Shown here piece by piece: positions 17,618 to 25,980 of a stretch of DNA of 64,000 nt. The DNA is from Rossellomorea aquimaris. Lineage in GTDB: Bacteria > Bacillota > Bacilli > Bacillales > Bacillaceae_B. The position numbers and the translations under genes are program-made. The notes below the pieces were generated by a model. It ran no database searches. It was not told where the DNA came from and worked only from the letters and a program-made list of their open reading frames with translations. The stretch covers positions 1 through 64,000 of the forward strand of contig NZ_QNRJ01000006.1 in the NCBI RefSeq assembly GCF_003315075.1, in the 5' to 3' direction. Each line of letters begins with the position of its first letter. The stretch's first letter is position 1.

Positions 17618-19159
17618 TTACTTCTTATAGCTCACTCCATACACATCATGGCGGCGATCTTTCAGCTGGCGGACCGTACCCGATTGACGCTGACGTCGCA
17701 GCACTTCGAGATCCACGTCTCCGATCATGACCATTTCAATGTTCGGATTCGTCTCACCGACAATTCCATCACGGGCAAATTCAAAGTCTGACGGAGCAAA
17801 AATACCTGATTGAGCGTATTGAATGTCCATGTTTTCTGTCTGTGGAAGATTACCGACTGTACCGGAAATGACCGTATAAATCTGGTTTTCCACAGCACGG
17901 GCCTGTGCACAGTATCTGACACGGAGATACCCTTGGCGATCTTCTGTACAGAATGGAGTAAAGATGATCTTCGCCCCTTTGTCAGTTGCAATACGGGCAA
18001 GCTCAGGGAATTCGATATCATAGCAGATTTGAATCGCGATCTTCCCGCAATCCGTATCGAATACCCTTACGGAATCTCCAGGACTGATCCCCCACCATTT
18101 TCGTTCGTTTGGTGTGATATGAACCTTGTATTGTTTCTCGATCGTTCCATCACGACGGAACAGGTAAGCGATGTTGTAGATTTCATCGTCTTCTTCCTTG
18201 ACGAAGTGAGAACCCCCAATGATATTCACGTTGTAACGAACCGCAAGATCCGTGAATAATTCAATGTAGTCCTCAGTGAAATCTGTCAACCTTCTTACAG
18301 CAAGGCTTGGTGACTCGATGTTCAAGAATGACATGAGCTGTGTGGTGAAGATTTCAGGGAACACGACGAAATCAGATTTTGCATCTGATGCTACATCTGT
18401 GAAGTATTCAACCTGGTTCGCGAACTCTTCGAAGGAATTGATTTTACGCATCATGTACTGAACAACACAAATTCTGACAGGATAACTTGTTTTGAAATGC
18501 CTCTTGCTGGACGGACGGTAATCGACGTTATTCCATTCCATCAGTGTGGCGTACTTATGGGACCGCTTGTCGTCAGGCAAATAGTTAGGGTTGATCCGCA
18601 TCAGGGTGAAGCCATTCAGAAGCTGGAATGAAAGCACGGGATCATAGATCTTATGACGCCCCACTGAATCCACGTACTCTCTTGGTGACATTTCTTCAGA
18701 GTGCTTGTGATAATTCGGGATGCGTCCCCCAATGATGATACTCTTTAAATTCCACTGCCTTGCAAGGTCCTTTCTTGCTTCATACAAACGGTGGCCTACC
18801 TTCATGCGACGGTAATCCGGATGAACCATCACTTCGATTCCATAAAGGTTATAGCCATCGGGATTGTGATTCGTTATGTAACCATTATCCGTTACATCAT
18901 CCCAAGTGTGTCGGTCGTCATACTCGTCAAAATTAATGATCAGACTCGAGCATGATGCAATGATTTCCCCTTCTAATTCGGCGACAAGCTGACCTTCGGG
19001 AAACACGTCCAAATGACTTTCCAGGTGCTCAACCTTCCAGGGGTCCATCCCTGGAAAGCAGACAGACTGCATGTTGATGATATCTTGAATGTCCTTAGGT
19101 TCCATTGGACGAATGATCATTTTCTTTTCGAACTGTGATAAGTCTAGTTTTTCTGCCAT
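17618..19159 (-). CDS. yhcX: YhcX-like GNAT-nitrilase fusion (omega-amidase type)
   Basis: 513 residues. The N-terminal GNAT acetyltransferase domain (about 12-200) carries HPDYRRMKVGHRLYEARKDLA, the acetyl-CoA site. The C-terminal carbon-nitrogen hydrolase domain (about 225-500) carries the Glu-Lys-Cys triad in VFPEIFT, HITPNERKWWG and IQICYDIEFPE. The two-domain order is that of B. subtilis YhcX, suggested to be an amide hydrolase of indole-3-acetamide type; the true substrate is not settled. Start ATG at 19159 after AGGAG. Located upstream of pgcA as in B. subtilis. Confidence 0.9.
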   Translation of the reverse strand: MAEKLDLSQFEKKMIIRPMEPKDIQDIINMQSVCFPGMDPWKVEHLESHLDVFPEGQLVAELEGEIIASCSSLIINFDEYDDRHTWDDVTDNGYITNHNPDGYNLYGIEVMVHPDYRRMKVGHRLYEARKDLARQWNLKSIIIGGRIPNYHKHSEEMSPREYVDSVGRHKIYDPVLSFQLLNGFTLMRINPNYLPDDKRSHKYATLMEWNNVDYRPSSKRHFKTSYPVRICVVQYMMRKINSFEEFANQVEYFTDVASDAKSDFVVFPEIFTTQLMSFLNIESPSLAVRRLTDFTEDYIELFTDLAVRYNVNIIGGSHFVKEEDDEIYNIAYLFRRDGTIEKQYKVHITPNERKWWGISPGDSVRVFDTDCGKIAIQICYDIEFPELARIATDKGAKIIFTPFCTEDRQGYLRVRYCAQARAVENQIYTVISGTVGNLPQTENMDIQYAQSGIFAPSDFEFARDGIVGETNPNIEMVMIGDVDLEVLRRQRQSGTVRQLKDRRHDVYGVSYKK

Positions 19160-19320
19160 CTATGATCTACTCCTTCATAAAATACCTGAATTATATACCC
19201 TTATAGTGCACTGTTGAAACGAAGTTCATGACAGTGCATCCCTTTTATTTTAGCAAAGGGGGGTGTATGATTTGAAGAAATTTGATTTGGTGTTAAATAT
19301 TTTTAATATAACCAGTAGTG

Positions 19321-19446
19321 GTTGATTACAGCGAGAGGTGCTCGCTTTCCGCGGGGCGTGAGTTGAGCCTCCTCGGGCTTTGCCCTGCGGGGTCTCAACT
19401 TTCCCGCTATTCCCGCAGGAGTCGAGCACCTGCAGCGAGAATCAAC
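19321..19446. repeat. 126-bp palindromic repeat, copy A
   Basis: Ends GTTGATT / AATCAAC; internal pairs GGTGCTCG / CGAGCACC and GAGTTGAG / CTCAACTT; GC-rich core with CCGCGGGG and CCCGCAGGAGTCGAGCA. The same family as 52249-52374 (inverse orientation, identical length) and 51961-52080. The gene-free 19160-19545 contains nothing else but the malL terminator. Confidence 0.8.
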
Positions 19447-19512
19447 TAGGTTATTATTTATTTCATAGATCTTTAACACCAAACAAATTTCACAAAAAAT
19501 GTCCTTAAAAAT

Positions 19513-19540
19513 AGAAGCACCCGATCATATGGGTGCTTCC
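19513..19540 (-). terminator. malL terminator
   Basis: GGAAGCACCC / GGGTGCTTCT stem followed by ATTTTTA. Confidence 0.8.
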
Positions 19541-19545
19541 TTCCA

Positions 19546-21219
19546 TTACCCTTTAAAATAGTAAGCTGTTGCTTCCCAAGGATTTAATGTAAAGGCATCA
19601 TCTTTATTGTTTTCTTCGTTGGTGATCAGGACATCAGCCTGTTTGATATCAAAGGAAGCCACGTTTTCAATGACTTGTTTTTCTCCTGATACATTGCAAA
19701 GTACCAGGATCTTCTCGTTTCCATAGGCTCTCGTATAGGCATATACGGAGGGATGATCTGCATAGTGAAGCTCGAATGATCCGTATGGGATAATTTCATG
19801 TTCTTTACGAAGAGCGATCAATTTTTGGTAGTAGTAATAAATGGATTTTGAATCTTTCAGCGCTTCTTCGGCATTGATTTCTTTGTAGTTCGGGTTAATG
19901 GCGATCCATGGATTTCCTTCTGTGAACCCGCCATGGTCCCCGCTGTTCCATTGCATAGGGGTTCTGGCGTTGTCCCTTCCCTTTACATATATGGACTTCA
20001 TGATTTCTTCCGGATCTATGCCTTTTGCTACTTTTTCACGGTACATGTTGAGGGTTTCAATATCCTTGTACTCTTCAATGGACGAGAATCTGACATTCGT
20101 CATTCCGATTTCTTCCCCTTGATAAATGTAAGGGGTCCCCTGCATCAGATGAAGAAGTGTTGCCAGCATTTTCGCGGATTTCTCGCGGTACTCACCATCG
20201 TCACCAAGTCGCGACACAATCCTTGGCTGATCGTGGTTGTTCCAGTACAAGCTGTTCCAGCCCTTCCCGTGAAGTTCTGTCTGCCACTTCGTTAAAATGG
20301 TTTTCAATTTTACCAGGTCGAAAGGAATGACGTCCCATTTCCCTCCTGGACCCGAGTCCACATCCATATGCTCAAACTGAAATACCATATTCACTTCATT
20401 GTGGTCTTCACCTGTGTAAAGGACGGCTTCATCCGGTGTCACACCCGGCATTTCACCAACCGTCATCGCATCATAATGAGAGAGAACCTCTTGATTCATT
20501 TCCTTGAGAAATTCATGAATACGGGGACCGTTCATAAAGTACTCATGACCAGAAGCATACGTTTTGCCTTCAGGACTCGGCGCATCTGGAAATGTTGGCA
20601 CTTTCGAAATGAAGTTAATGACGTCCATACGGAAACCATCGATCCCTTTATCCAGCCAGAATTTCATCATGTCATAGAGTCCCTGGCGCAGCTTCGGATT
20701 CTCCCAGTTTAGATCCGGCTGCTTTTTTGAAAAAAGATGCAGGAAATATTCCTCTGTCGTTTCATCATATTCCCAAGCAGAACCGCTAAATACAGACTCC
20801 CAGTTATTCGGCTCTTTTCCGTCTTTTCCTTCACGCCAAATATAATAATCACGATATGGATTGTCCTTTGATTTCCTTGATTCCACAAACCAGCCGTGCT
20901 CATCGGAAGAGTGATTCACCACTAGATCCATCACAAGCCTCATATCACGCTGATGCATTTCCTCAAGCATTTCTTCCCAATCATCCATCGAGCCGAACTC
21001 GTCCATAATCTTTTTATAATTGCTGATATCATAACCATTATCATCATTCGGAGATTCATACACAGGAGATAACCAGACTACATCAATGCCTAGTTCTTTC
21101 AGATAATCCAATTTAGAAATAATTCCTCTGATATCTCCGACACCGTCCCTGTTTGAATCCATGAAGCTGCGAGGGTAAATTTGATAGACGACCGATTCTT
21201 TCCACCACTGTTTCGTCAT
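19546..21219 (-). CDS. malL: Oligo-1,6-glucosidase (GH13)
   Basis: 557 residues, full length for the Bacillus GH13_31 enzymes. Catalytic residues are visible as DGFRMDVINF (nucleophile Asp near 199), TVGEMPG (acid Glu near 255) and NNHDQPRIVS (Asp near 328). The N-terminus WWKESVVYQIYPRSFMDSNRDGVGDIRGI is typical, and VDPD/GEEIGMTNV segments follow. It hydrolyses isomaltose, panose and short alpha-1,6 (and often 1,4) glucosides in the cytoplasm. No transporter or regulator is adjacent. A cre-like palindrome lies 47 bp upstream. Start ATG at 21219 after AGGAGG. Confidence 0.92.
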   Translation of the reverse strand: MTKQWWKESVVYQIYPRSFMDSNRDGVGDIRGIISKLDYLKELGIDVVWLSPVYESPNDDNGYDISNYKKIMDEFGSMDDWEEMLEEMHQRDMRLVMDLVVNHSSDEHGWFVESRKSKDNPYRDYYIWREGKDGKEPNNWESVFSGSAWEYDETTEEYFLHLFSKKQPDLNWENPKLRQGLYDMMKFWLDKGIDGFRMDVINFISKVPTFPDAPSPEGKTYASGHEYFMNGPRIHEFLKEMNQEVLSHYDAMTVGEMPGVTPDEAVLYTGEDHNEVNMVFQFEHMDVDSGPGGKWDVIPFDLVKLKTILTKWQTELHGKGWNSLYWNNHDQPRIVSRLGDDGEYREKSAKMLATLLHLMQGTPYIYQGEEIGMTNVRFSSIEEYKDIETLNMYREKVAKGIDPEEIMKSIYVKGRDNARTPMQWNSGDHGGFTEGNPWIAINPNYKEINAEEALKDSKSIYYYYQKLIALRKEHEIIPYGSFELHYADHPSVYAYTRAYGNEKILVLCNVSGEKQVIENVASFDIKQADVLITNEENNKDDAFTLNPWEATAYYFKG

Positions 21220-21265
21220 ATGTGTTTTCCTCCTGTTAGATCAATTCAAAGAATAAAACGATTAC

Positions 21266-21279
21266 TGCAAGCGTTTGCA
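21266..21279 (-). promoter_or_regulatory. cre-like operator before malL
   Basis: TGCAAGCGTTTGCA is a perfect 14-bp palindrome of LacI-family/CcpA type, with central CG and TGNAANCGNTTNCA symmetry. It sits 47 bp upstream of malL. Either CcpA or a MalR-like repressor could bind. Confidence 0.65.
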
Positions 21280-21385
21280 CAGATCGTTAAAAAAATATCA
21301 TATTTCTTCATAAAGATTTCTCATTTTACGTTTATAATAATAACATACTATAATTTGATAGAATATACGTAGAAAGGAATTCTAT

Positions 21386-21784
21386 ATGAATAAAAAGGCA
21401 GAGGGGAATAAGTTCAAAAAAGCGGACCTTAACCCGGCTACCGTCGAACCGCTGGACGATCCCAACTATCAGAATGTGATCCTGCCAGAGGAATTAGAAG
21501 AGAAATTAAAGAATAACGAAGATGTCACTGTATATTTCTACAGCTCCTCGTGTATTCATTGTAAAAGGACTACTCCTGTACTTGCTCCACTTGCCAAAGA
21601 CATGGAAGTCGATATGGTTCAGTACAATCTTCTTGAATTTGAACAAGGATGGGATCAGTACCGAATCGAATCCACTCCGACACTGGTACATTTTGAAGAT
21701 GGAAAAGAAGTGGCGAGAATCGTAGGAGAACAGCCTGAAGAAGAATTTAAGAAGTTTTTTGAAGAGAACGTTACGAAAGAATAA
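21386..21784 (+). CDS. Thioredoxin-fold protein with CIHC motif
   Basis: 132 residues. Thioredoxin fold with VTVYFYSSSCIHCKRTTPVLAPLAKDM (active site CIHC, near residues 56-59), the cis-Pro loop IESTPTLVHFEDGKEV and a C-terminal helix. The N-terminal 35 residues are polar and charged with no signal peptide, so it should be cytosolic. Such proteins act as disulfide reductases of undefined targets; CIHC differs from the CGPC of TrxA. Start ATG at 21386 after AAAGGAATT. Single gene with its own terminator. Confidence 0.85.
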   Translation: MNKKAEGNKFKKADLNPATVEPLDDPNYQNVILPEELEEKLKNNEDVTVYFYSSSCIHCKRTTPVLAPLAKDMEVDMVQYNLLEFEQGWDQYRIESTPTLVHFEDGKEVARIVGEQPEEEFKKFFEENVTKE

Positions 21785-21790
21785 ATAGGC

Positions 21791-21831
21791 AAAAAAAGAG
21801 GGGCTGACTTTTCCACGAGTCAGCCCCTTTC
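21791..21831 (+). terminator. Terminator of the thioredoxin-like gene
   Basis: GAGGGGCTGAC / GTCAGCCCCTTTC stem. Confidence 0.8.
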
Positions 21832-21972
21832 AAGTGAGGAGGAATTTCAAGATGAAGACACTTGAGTATCTTCAGGATTAACTTATTACAAGCTATTTTC
21901 CCCTCACAGGAATCTTCTAAACATTTTTATACGAATTTTCTAAAGTATCAATCTTTTCCCGGCGTGATTCAC

Positions 21973-22374
21973 TTACACAAGCAGCTGGTTATCCGCTCTC
22001 GAATAGATACTTAAGCTATGTTTACAATCCGATTCTCCAGTGAATTGATCATAAGACAGCGGGAAAAACATACCAAAGCCCTGAAGAATCTCAGCATTGT
22101 GGTAAAACATTTCTTCATACACATCTTCTTTTGATCCACTCTCGATAATGGAAATCAATGTTTGTAAGCTTGAAATCACCTGAAACGCTTCTTTAAGGGT
22201 TCCGAAGTATTCAAAGTTTCTCGTCGTCGTATGTAATACTTGCATATCATCAAATTGCTCAATTTCATCATCTGTGAAATAATCAGGGAAAATAGTACAA
22301 TACATGTACTGTATGAGCTCTTGAATTTTGTCTTCCTGTTCATGTGTTGATGCTAGTAAAACTTTCACCGTCAT
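21973..22374 (-). CDS. yhcU: YhcU-like protein (DUF5365)
   Basis: 133 residues, soluble and acidic, no catalytic motif recognised. The N-terminus VKVLLASTHEQEDKIQELIQYMYCTIFPDYFTDDEIEQF resembles B. subtilis YhcU, and it is divergently placed next to yhcT, its neighbour in B. subtilis. Function unknown. Start ATG at 22374. Confidence 0.75.
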   Translation of the reverse strand: MTVKVLLASTHEQEDKIQELIQYMYCTIFPDYFTDDEIEQFDDMQVLHTTTRNFEYFGTLKEAFQVISSLQTLISIIESGSKEDVYEEMFYHNAEILQGFGMFFPLSYDQFTGESDCKHSLSIYSRADNQLLV

Positions 22375-22545
22375 AACCCACCTTTGTAATGGTTGTAATC
22401 TCTCTGTAATAGATATATTAAGGATAACATAGAAGTAGAACCCACTGCGTGGTAATTATACCCATGAATTGGGTTGAATAGGTGTTAAATTAGGTTTAAA
22501 TACCCACACATGTATAAGATTTTTGTCATTTGAAGGAGTTTTTTG

Positions 22546-23430
22546 ATGAAAACACAGAAAAAAGGAGAACTATTTGAACTAGTCATCCCAGATAAATGGA
22601 AAAATGTAACGATTGAAACAATTCTTAGAAATCACTGGCAAGCACCCAAGAAACTGATTCATTCCTTGAGGATGGCGGGTGATATTAAAGTGAACGGGGA
22701 ATCGATTTCCTGGACCCAGCCCCTTTCTCCGGGAGATACGCTTCAGCTTCATTTATTTAAAGAATTAGAATACGATGTCCCCCCGACCTACGGAGAGATC
22801 GATGTGTTATTTGAAGATGACCATCTGATTGTCATCAACAAACCTGCGGGAATTGATACTCACCCAAACCATCCGGAGGAGACGGATTCCCTCGCAAATC
22901 TGGTGGCCTTTCACTATCAAGCCCGGGGAGAAAGCTGCCGCGTCCTGCACATTCATCGTTTGGATCATGATACATCGGGAGCGATCATCTTCGCCAAGCA
23001 CCCGTTAAGTAAAGCGATTCTTGACCGCCTTCTCACTGAGAGGCAGATCAAGCGTACATACCACGCTCTCGTTCATGGTCGATTGAAGCAGAAAAAAGGC
23101 ACCATCTCTGAACCGATTGGCAGGGACCGCCATCACAATACTAGAAGAAGAGTTTCACCTTCTGGTCAGGATGCAGTCACCCACTACAAGGTGCTGGAGT
23201 ATAAAAATCCTTATACATTAGTGGAGGTCCAGCTTGATACGGGACGTACCCACCAGATTCGCGTCCATCTGAGTCACATCGGTCATCCTTTGGTCGGAGA
23301 CATATTATATGGAGGAAAGCCGATTTTCAAAAGGCAAGCGTTGCATGCTGCACGGATTTCATTTCCTCATCCCCTGACCGGCGAATGGATTGAGTGTGAG
23401 GCTGACTGTGCCGATGATGTTGGGCTGTGA
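22546..23430 (+). CDS. yhcT: RluD-family pseudouridine synthase
   Basis: 294 residues from the ATG at 22546 (AAGGAG, 7-nt spacer; TTG at 22543 also in frame). An S4-like RNA-binding start (about 18-80) is followed by the catalytic RluA/RluD domain with HRLDHDTSGAIIFAKHP, whose Asp is the nucleophile (near residue 145). QLDTGRTHQIRVHLSHIGHPLVGDILYGG is the second family block. It isomerises uridine in rRNA or tRNA; the exact position is unknown. B. subtilis YhcT is the orthologue by neighbourhood. Ends in a strong terminator. Confidence 0.9.
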   Translation: MKTQKKGELFELVIPDKWKNVTIETILRNHWQAPKKLIHSLRMAGDIKVNGESISWTQPLSPGDTLQLHLFKELEYDVPPTYGEIDVLFEDDHLIVINKPAGIDTHPNHPEETDSLANLVAFHYQARGESCRVLHIHRLDHDTSGAIIFAKHPLSKAILDRLLTERQIKRTYHALVHGRLKQKKGTISEPIGRDRHHNTRRRVSPSGQDAVTHYKVLEYKNPYTLVEVQLDTGRTHQIRVHLSHIGHPLVGDILYGGKPIFKRQALHAARISFPHPLTGEWIECEADCADDVGL

Positions 23431-23433
23431 GAA

Positions 23434-23470
23434 TAAAAAAACGAGCCGCTCTCGAGCGACTCGTTTTTTT
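23434..23470. terminator. Terminator between yhcT and wrbA
   Basis: AAAAAACGAG..GCTC / GAGC..CTCGTTTTTTT; works in both directions. Confidence 0.85.
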
Positions 23471-23479
23471 ATATGTTCA

Positions 23480-24094
23480 TTATTTCAATCCGTTTTTCAC
23501 CGCTTCAGCGATTTGGATCGTACGGCGGGTTTGGTGTTTCACTGCAGGCTCTACGGATTCAACCATATTGCCCTCTTGATCGACCGTTACACTCGTTCCG
23601 TATGGGTTTCCTCCTGTAGTAAAGCTTGATTGGTCTGTATATCCAGGAGCTGCGATGATTGCACCCCAGTGCATCATGGTTGTGTATAGAGCCAGTACCG
23701 TCTGCTCCTGTCCACCGTGTGAGTTGCTTGCAGATGAAGTGGCACTTACTACTTTATTTGCAAGTTTTCCGTTGAACCAAAGACCTCCGGTAGTATCCAG
23801 GAAAGCTTTGACTTGAGAAGGAACGTTTCCGAATCGTGTTGGAACATTGAAAAGGTAAGCGTCTGCCCATTCAAGATCGTCAAGTGTTGCAACAGGTACG
23901 ATATCTTTTGTTTCATTATAGTGCTTTTCCCATGCTGGGTTTGAAGCGATCGCTCCTTCTGGGGCCGTTTCTTCAAAACGAAGTACTTTCACTTCAGCGC
24001 CTGCTTCTTTCGCAGCCTCTTCTGCCCATTTTGCCATTTGATAATTTGTTCCCGTTGAACTGTAGTACATGATTGCTAATTTTACGTTAGACAT
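23480..24094 (-). CDS. NAD(P)H:quinone oxidoreductase, WrbA type
   Basis: 204 residues from the ATG at 24094; a TTG at 24100 is 5 nt from AAAGGAG and is a possible alternative. Flavodoxin-like fold with the FMN loop YYSSTGTNYQMAKW, NVPTRFGNVPSQVKAFLDTTGGLW and TSSASNSHGGQEQTVLALYTTMMHWGA, all WrbA hallmarks. It reduces quinones by two electrons, avoiding semiquinone radicals. The neighbouring DoxX and aldo-keto reductase genes, all on the same strand, suggest a local electrophile detoxification group, though gaps of 180-250 bp make them separate units. Confidence 0.88.
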   Translation of the reverse strand: MSNVKLAIMYYSSTGTNYQMAKWAEEAAKEAGAEVKVLRFEETAPEGAIASNPAWEKHYNETKDIVPVATLDDLEWADAYLFNVPTRFGNVPSQVKAFLDTTGGLWFNGKLANKVVSATSSASNSHGGQEQTVLALYTTMMHWGAIIAAPGYTDQSSFTTGGNPYGTSVTVDQEGNMVESVEPAVKHQTRRTIQIAEAVKNGLK

Positions 24095-24281
24095 AATCAA
24101 AATCTCTCCTTTAAATATGGTTTATATAGTAAAAAGTGAAACACCGAATCAGACTGCAGGTAAATCAATCAACATTCACCTGCATTATTCATGACTAATG
24201 AAAAGTAGTGATGTTGGAATGCATGCCGATTCTCTATGTTGGATTTCCACATCAGATAATTTCTATTGAAAAAAAACTCAA

Positions 24282-24689
24282 CTAAAATAAAAGTGCGTCT
24301 ATAGAAAATGATCCTGCCCCTACCAGTGCTACTCCAAGAGCAACAACAATGAGCATCACATTATATTCTGTACCATTTTGTGTTACCCAATAACCATTTG
24401 GTCCGTGAACTTTCACGATCGCTACAATCATCGTCCCAATGATAAGTAACGCTGCTAATGGCGTCAGGAAACCTGCTGCGAATAGCAATCCCCCTGCAAC
24501 TTCAGAAATTCCTGCAAGTAATGCCATCGTTTTTCCCGGCTTGATTCCAATGGACTCGAAGAAACCACCTGTTCCTTGTAGTCCATGTCCACCAAACCAG
24601 CCAAATAATTTTTGTGCTCCGTGAGCAGCGAAGGTTAACCCCACTACTAAACGAATGACCAATAAACCGAACGCAGCTAATGCTGTCAT
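24282..24689 (-). CDS. DoxX-family membrane protein, CatD/MhqP-like
   Basis: 135 residues from the ATG at 24689 (AAAGGAGG just upstream; a start at 24716 precedes the ribosome site). Four hydrophobic segments; family motifs LRLVVGLTFAAHGAQKLFGWFGG, FESIGIKPGKTMALLAGISEVAGGLL and HGPNGYWVTQNGTEYN. B. subtilis CatD and MhqP are DoxX proteins induced by catechol, quinones and diamide and repressed by YodB/CatR or MhqR. The MhqR-like boxes upstream favour an MhqP-like role, probably membrane-side handling of quinones. Confidence 0.85.
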   Translation of the reverse strand: MTALAAFGLLVIRLVVGLTFAAHGAQKLFGWFGGHGLQGTGGFFESIGIKPGKTMALLAGISEVAGGLLFAAGFLTPLAALLIIGTMIVAIVKVHGPNGYWVTQNGTEYNVMLIVVALGVALVGAGSFSIDALLF

Positions 24690-24763
24690 CTTACTTCCTC
24701 CTTTATGTTTTCCCATCGAGATGTATCTTCAAACATTTCAAATTCAATTATTCTCAAATCATT

Positions 24764-24839
24764 TATCTTGAATTTGAGATATATGTGTAAAAAAATGAGT
24801 ACATGTTATCTCGAATGTATTTATTTTGATTTCGAGATA
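24764..24839 (-). promoter_or_regulatory. MhqR-like operators before the DoxX gene
   Basis: TATCTTGAATTTGAGATA (24764-24781) is an almost perfect 18-bp palindrome of the type reported for the quinone-sensing MarR repressor MhqR (ATCTCGAATTCGAGAT-like). Two more exact half-sites, TATCTCGAA (24807-24815) and TTCGAGATA (24831-24839), face each other 15 bp apart. No mhqR gene is in the window. Confidence 0.65.
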
Positions 24840-24897
24840 ATTGTATACTACTCTTCTCTTCCCTGTCAATAACTATTTTACAAATTAAATTAAAATG

Positions 24898-24926
24898 GGT
24901 CCGTCCCTCACCTGGAGGGACGGACC
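24898..24926 (-). terminator. Hairpin after the aldo-keto reductase
   Basis: GGTCCGTCCCTC / GAGGGACGGACC perfect 12-bp stem with a 5-base loop. On the minus strand it is followed by CATTTTAATTTAATTT. Each arm is a motif also found at 38760, 45906 and 48322. Confidence 0.7.
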
Positions 24927-24940
24927 TCTATATATATCGA

Positions 24941-25771
24941 TCAAAAATCAAAGTTGTCCGGATCTGGCCCGAAGCGTTCGTCGAGATTCAATCCGTTGAT
25001 TTGGTTCATTTCTTCCAGTGATAGTTCGAAGTTGAATAGATCTGCGTTTTCTTTGATGCGGCTTTCATGCACGGATTTAGGAATGATGATGACATCATTC
25101 TGAAGGTGCCAGCGCAGAATCACTTGAGCAGCGGATTTTTCATGCTTTTCAGCAATGTGATTCAGTGTTGGTTCATCCAGTACACGCCCTTGAGCGATTG
25201 GTGACCATGCTTCCACGGCAATATTTTGTGATGCACAAAATTCTCTTACTTTTTCCTGATTCAGACGAGGGTGTAATTCGATTTGATTTAATACAGGCTT
25301 TTCATTGCTGTTCTTCATCAAATCTTCAAGGTGATGCTGATGGAAATTACTTACACCGATCGATTTCACTAACCCTTCGCTATGCAGCCTTTCGAGTGCC
25401 TTCCATGTATCATTGTACTTTCCTTCTACCGGCCAGTGAATTAAATAAAGATCCAGGTAGTCCATATCAAGCTTTTTCAGGCTCGTTTCGAATGCTTTCA
25501 ATGTCGTATCGTAGCCTTGATCACCATTCCATACTTTCGATGTAATGAACAGTTCCTCTCTCGCTACCCCACCTTCTTTCACACCTTGACCTACACTTTC
25601 TTCGTTGTCGTAGATCGCCGCTGTATCGATGGAACGGTACCCTGACTCAATCGCTGTTCGAACGGCCTGTACCGTTTCAGACGGATCTTTCATTTGGTAA
25701 ACTCCTAAACCGACATAAGGAATTTCGATTCCGTTATGTAGTGTCTTCGTGCTCTGTAAGTTTTTTAACAT
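24941..25771 (-). CDS. Aldo-keto reductase (YtbE/YvgN type)
   Basis: 276 residues. The catalytic tetrad is visible: Asp49, Tyr54, Lys79 and His112 in RSIDTAAIYDNE, FITSKVWN and LYLIHWPVEGK. SIGVSNFHQHHL and the C-terminal IIPKSVHESRIKEN NADPH-binding segment are present. Bacillus YtbE and YvgN reduce methylglyoxal, glyoxal and other aldehydes with NADPH. Start ATG at 25771 after GGAGG. Ends in the hairpin at 24898-24926. The substrate is not fixed by sequence. Confidence 0.9.
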   Translation of the reverse strand: MLKNLQSTKTLHNGIEIPYVGLGVYQMKDPSETVQAVRTAIESGYRSIDTAAIYDNEESVGQGVKEGGVAREELFITSKVWNGDQGYDTTLKAFETSLKKLDMDYLDLYLIHWPVEGKYNDTWKALERLHSEGLVKSIGVSNFHQHHLEDLMKNSNEKPVLNQIELHPRLNQEKVREFCASQNIAVEAWSPIAQGRVLDEPTLNHIAEKHEKSAAQVILRWHLQNDVIIIPKSVHESRIKENADLFNFELSLEEMNQINGLNLDERFGPDPDNFDF

Positions 25772-25860
25772 ATTGCATCCCTCCTGATTTCCTATTTTAC
25801 AAATCCACTTAGCTTTTTGCTAATATTATGATTGTGAAATTCGTTTTTTTTACTAAATTA

Positions 25861-25973
25861 AGGAGGCTGGGACAAAAATAAAAACCACGATATATAGACG
25901 AACAAACCTGCCTACTAGGAAACAAAATTGTTCGAGTTTTACTTAGATTAAAACACTTTTATCCCAGGCTCCT
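25861..25973. repeat. Inverted repeat element with GGCTGGGACAAAA ends
   Basis: AGGAGGCTGGGACAAAA at 25861 and TTTTATCCCAGGCTCCT at 25957 form imperfect inverted ends (15 of 17) around 79 bases. Similar 'ggctgggacaaaa' elements occur next to genes throughout Firmicutes. It lies between helD (stop at 25981) and the aldo-keto reductase. Confidence 0.6.
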
Positions 25974-25980
25974 CTTTTGA

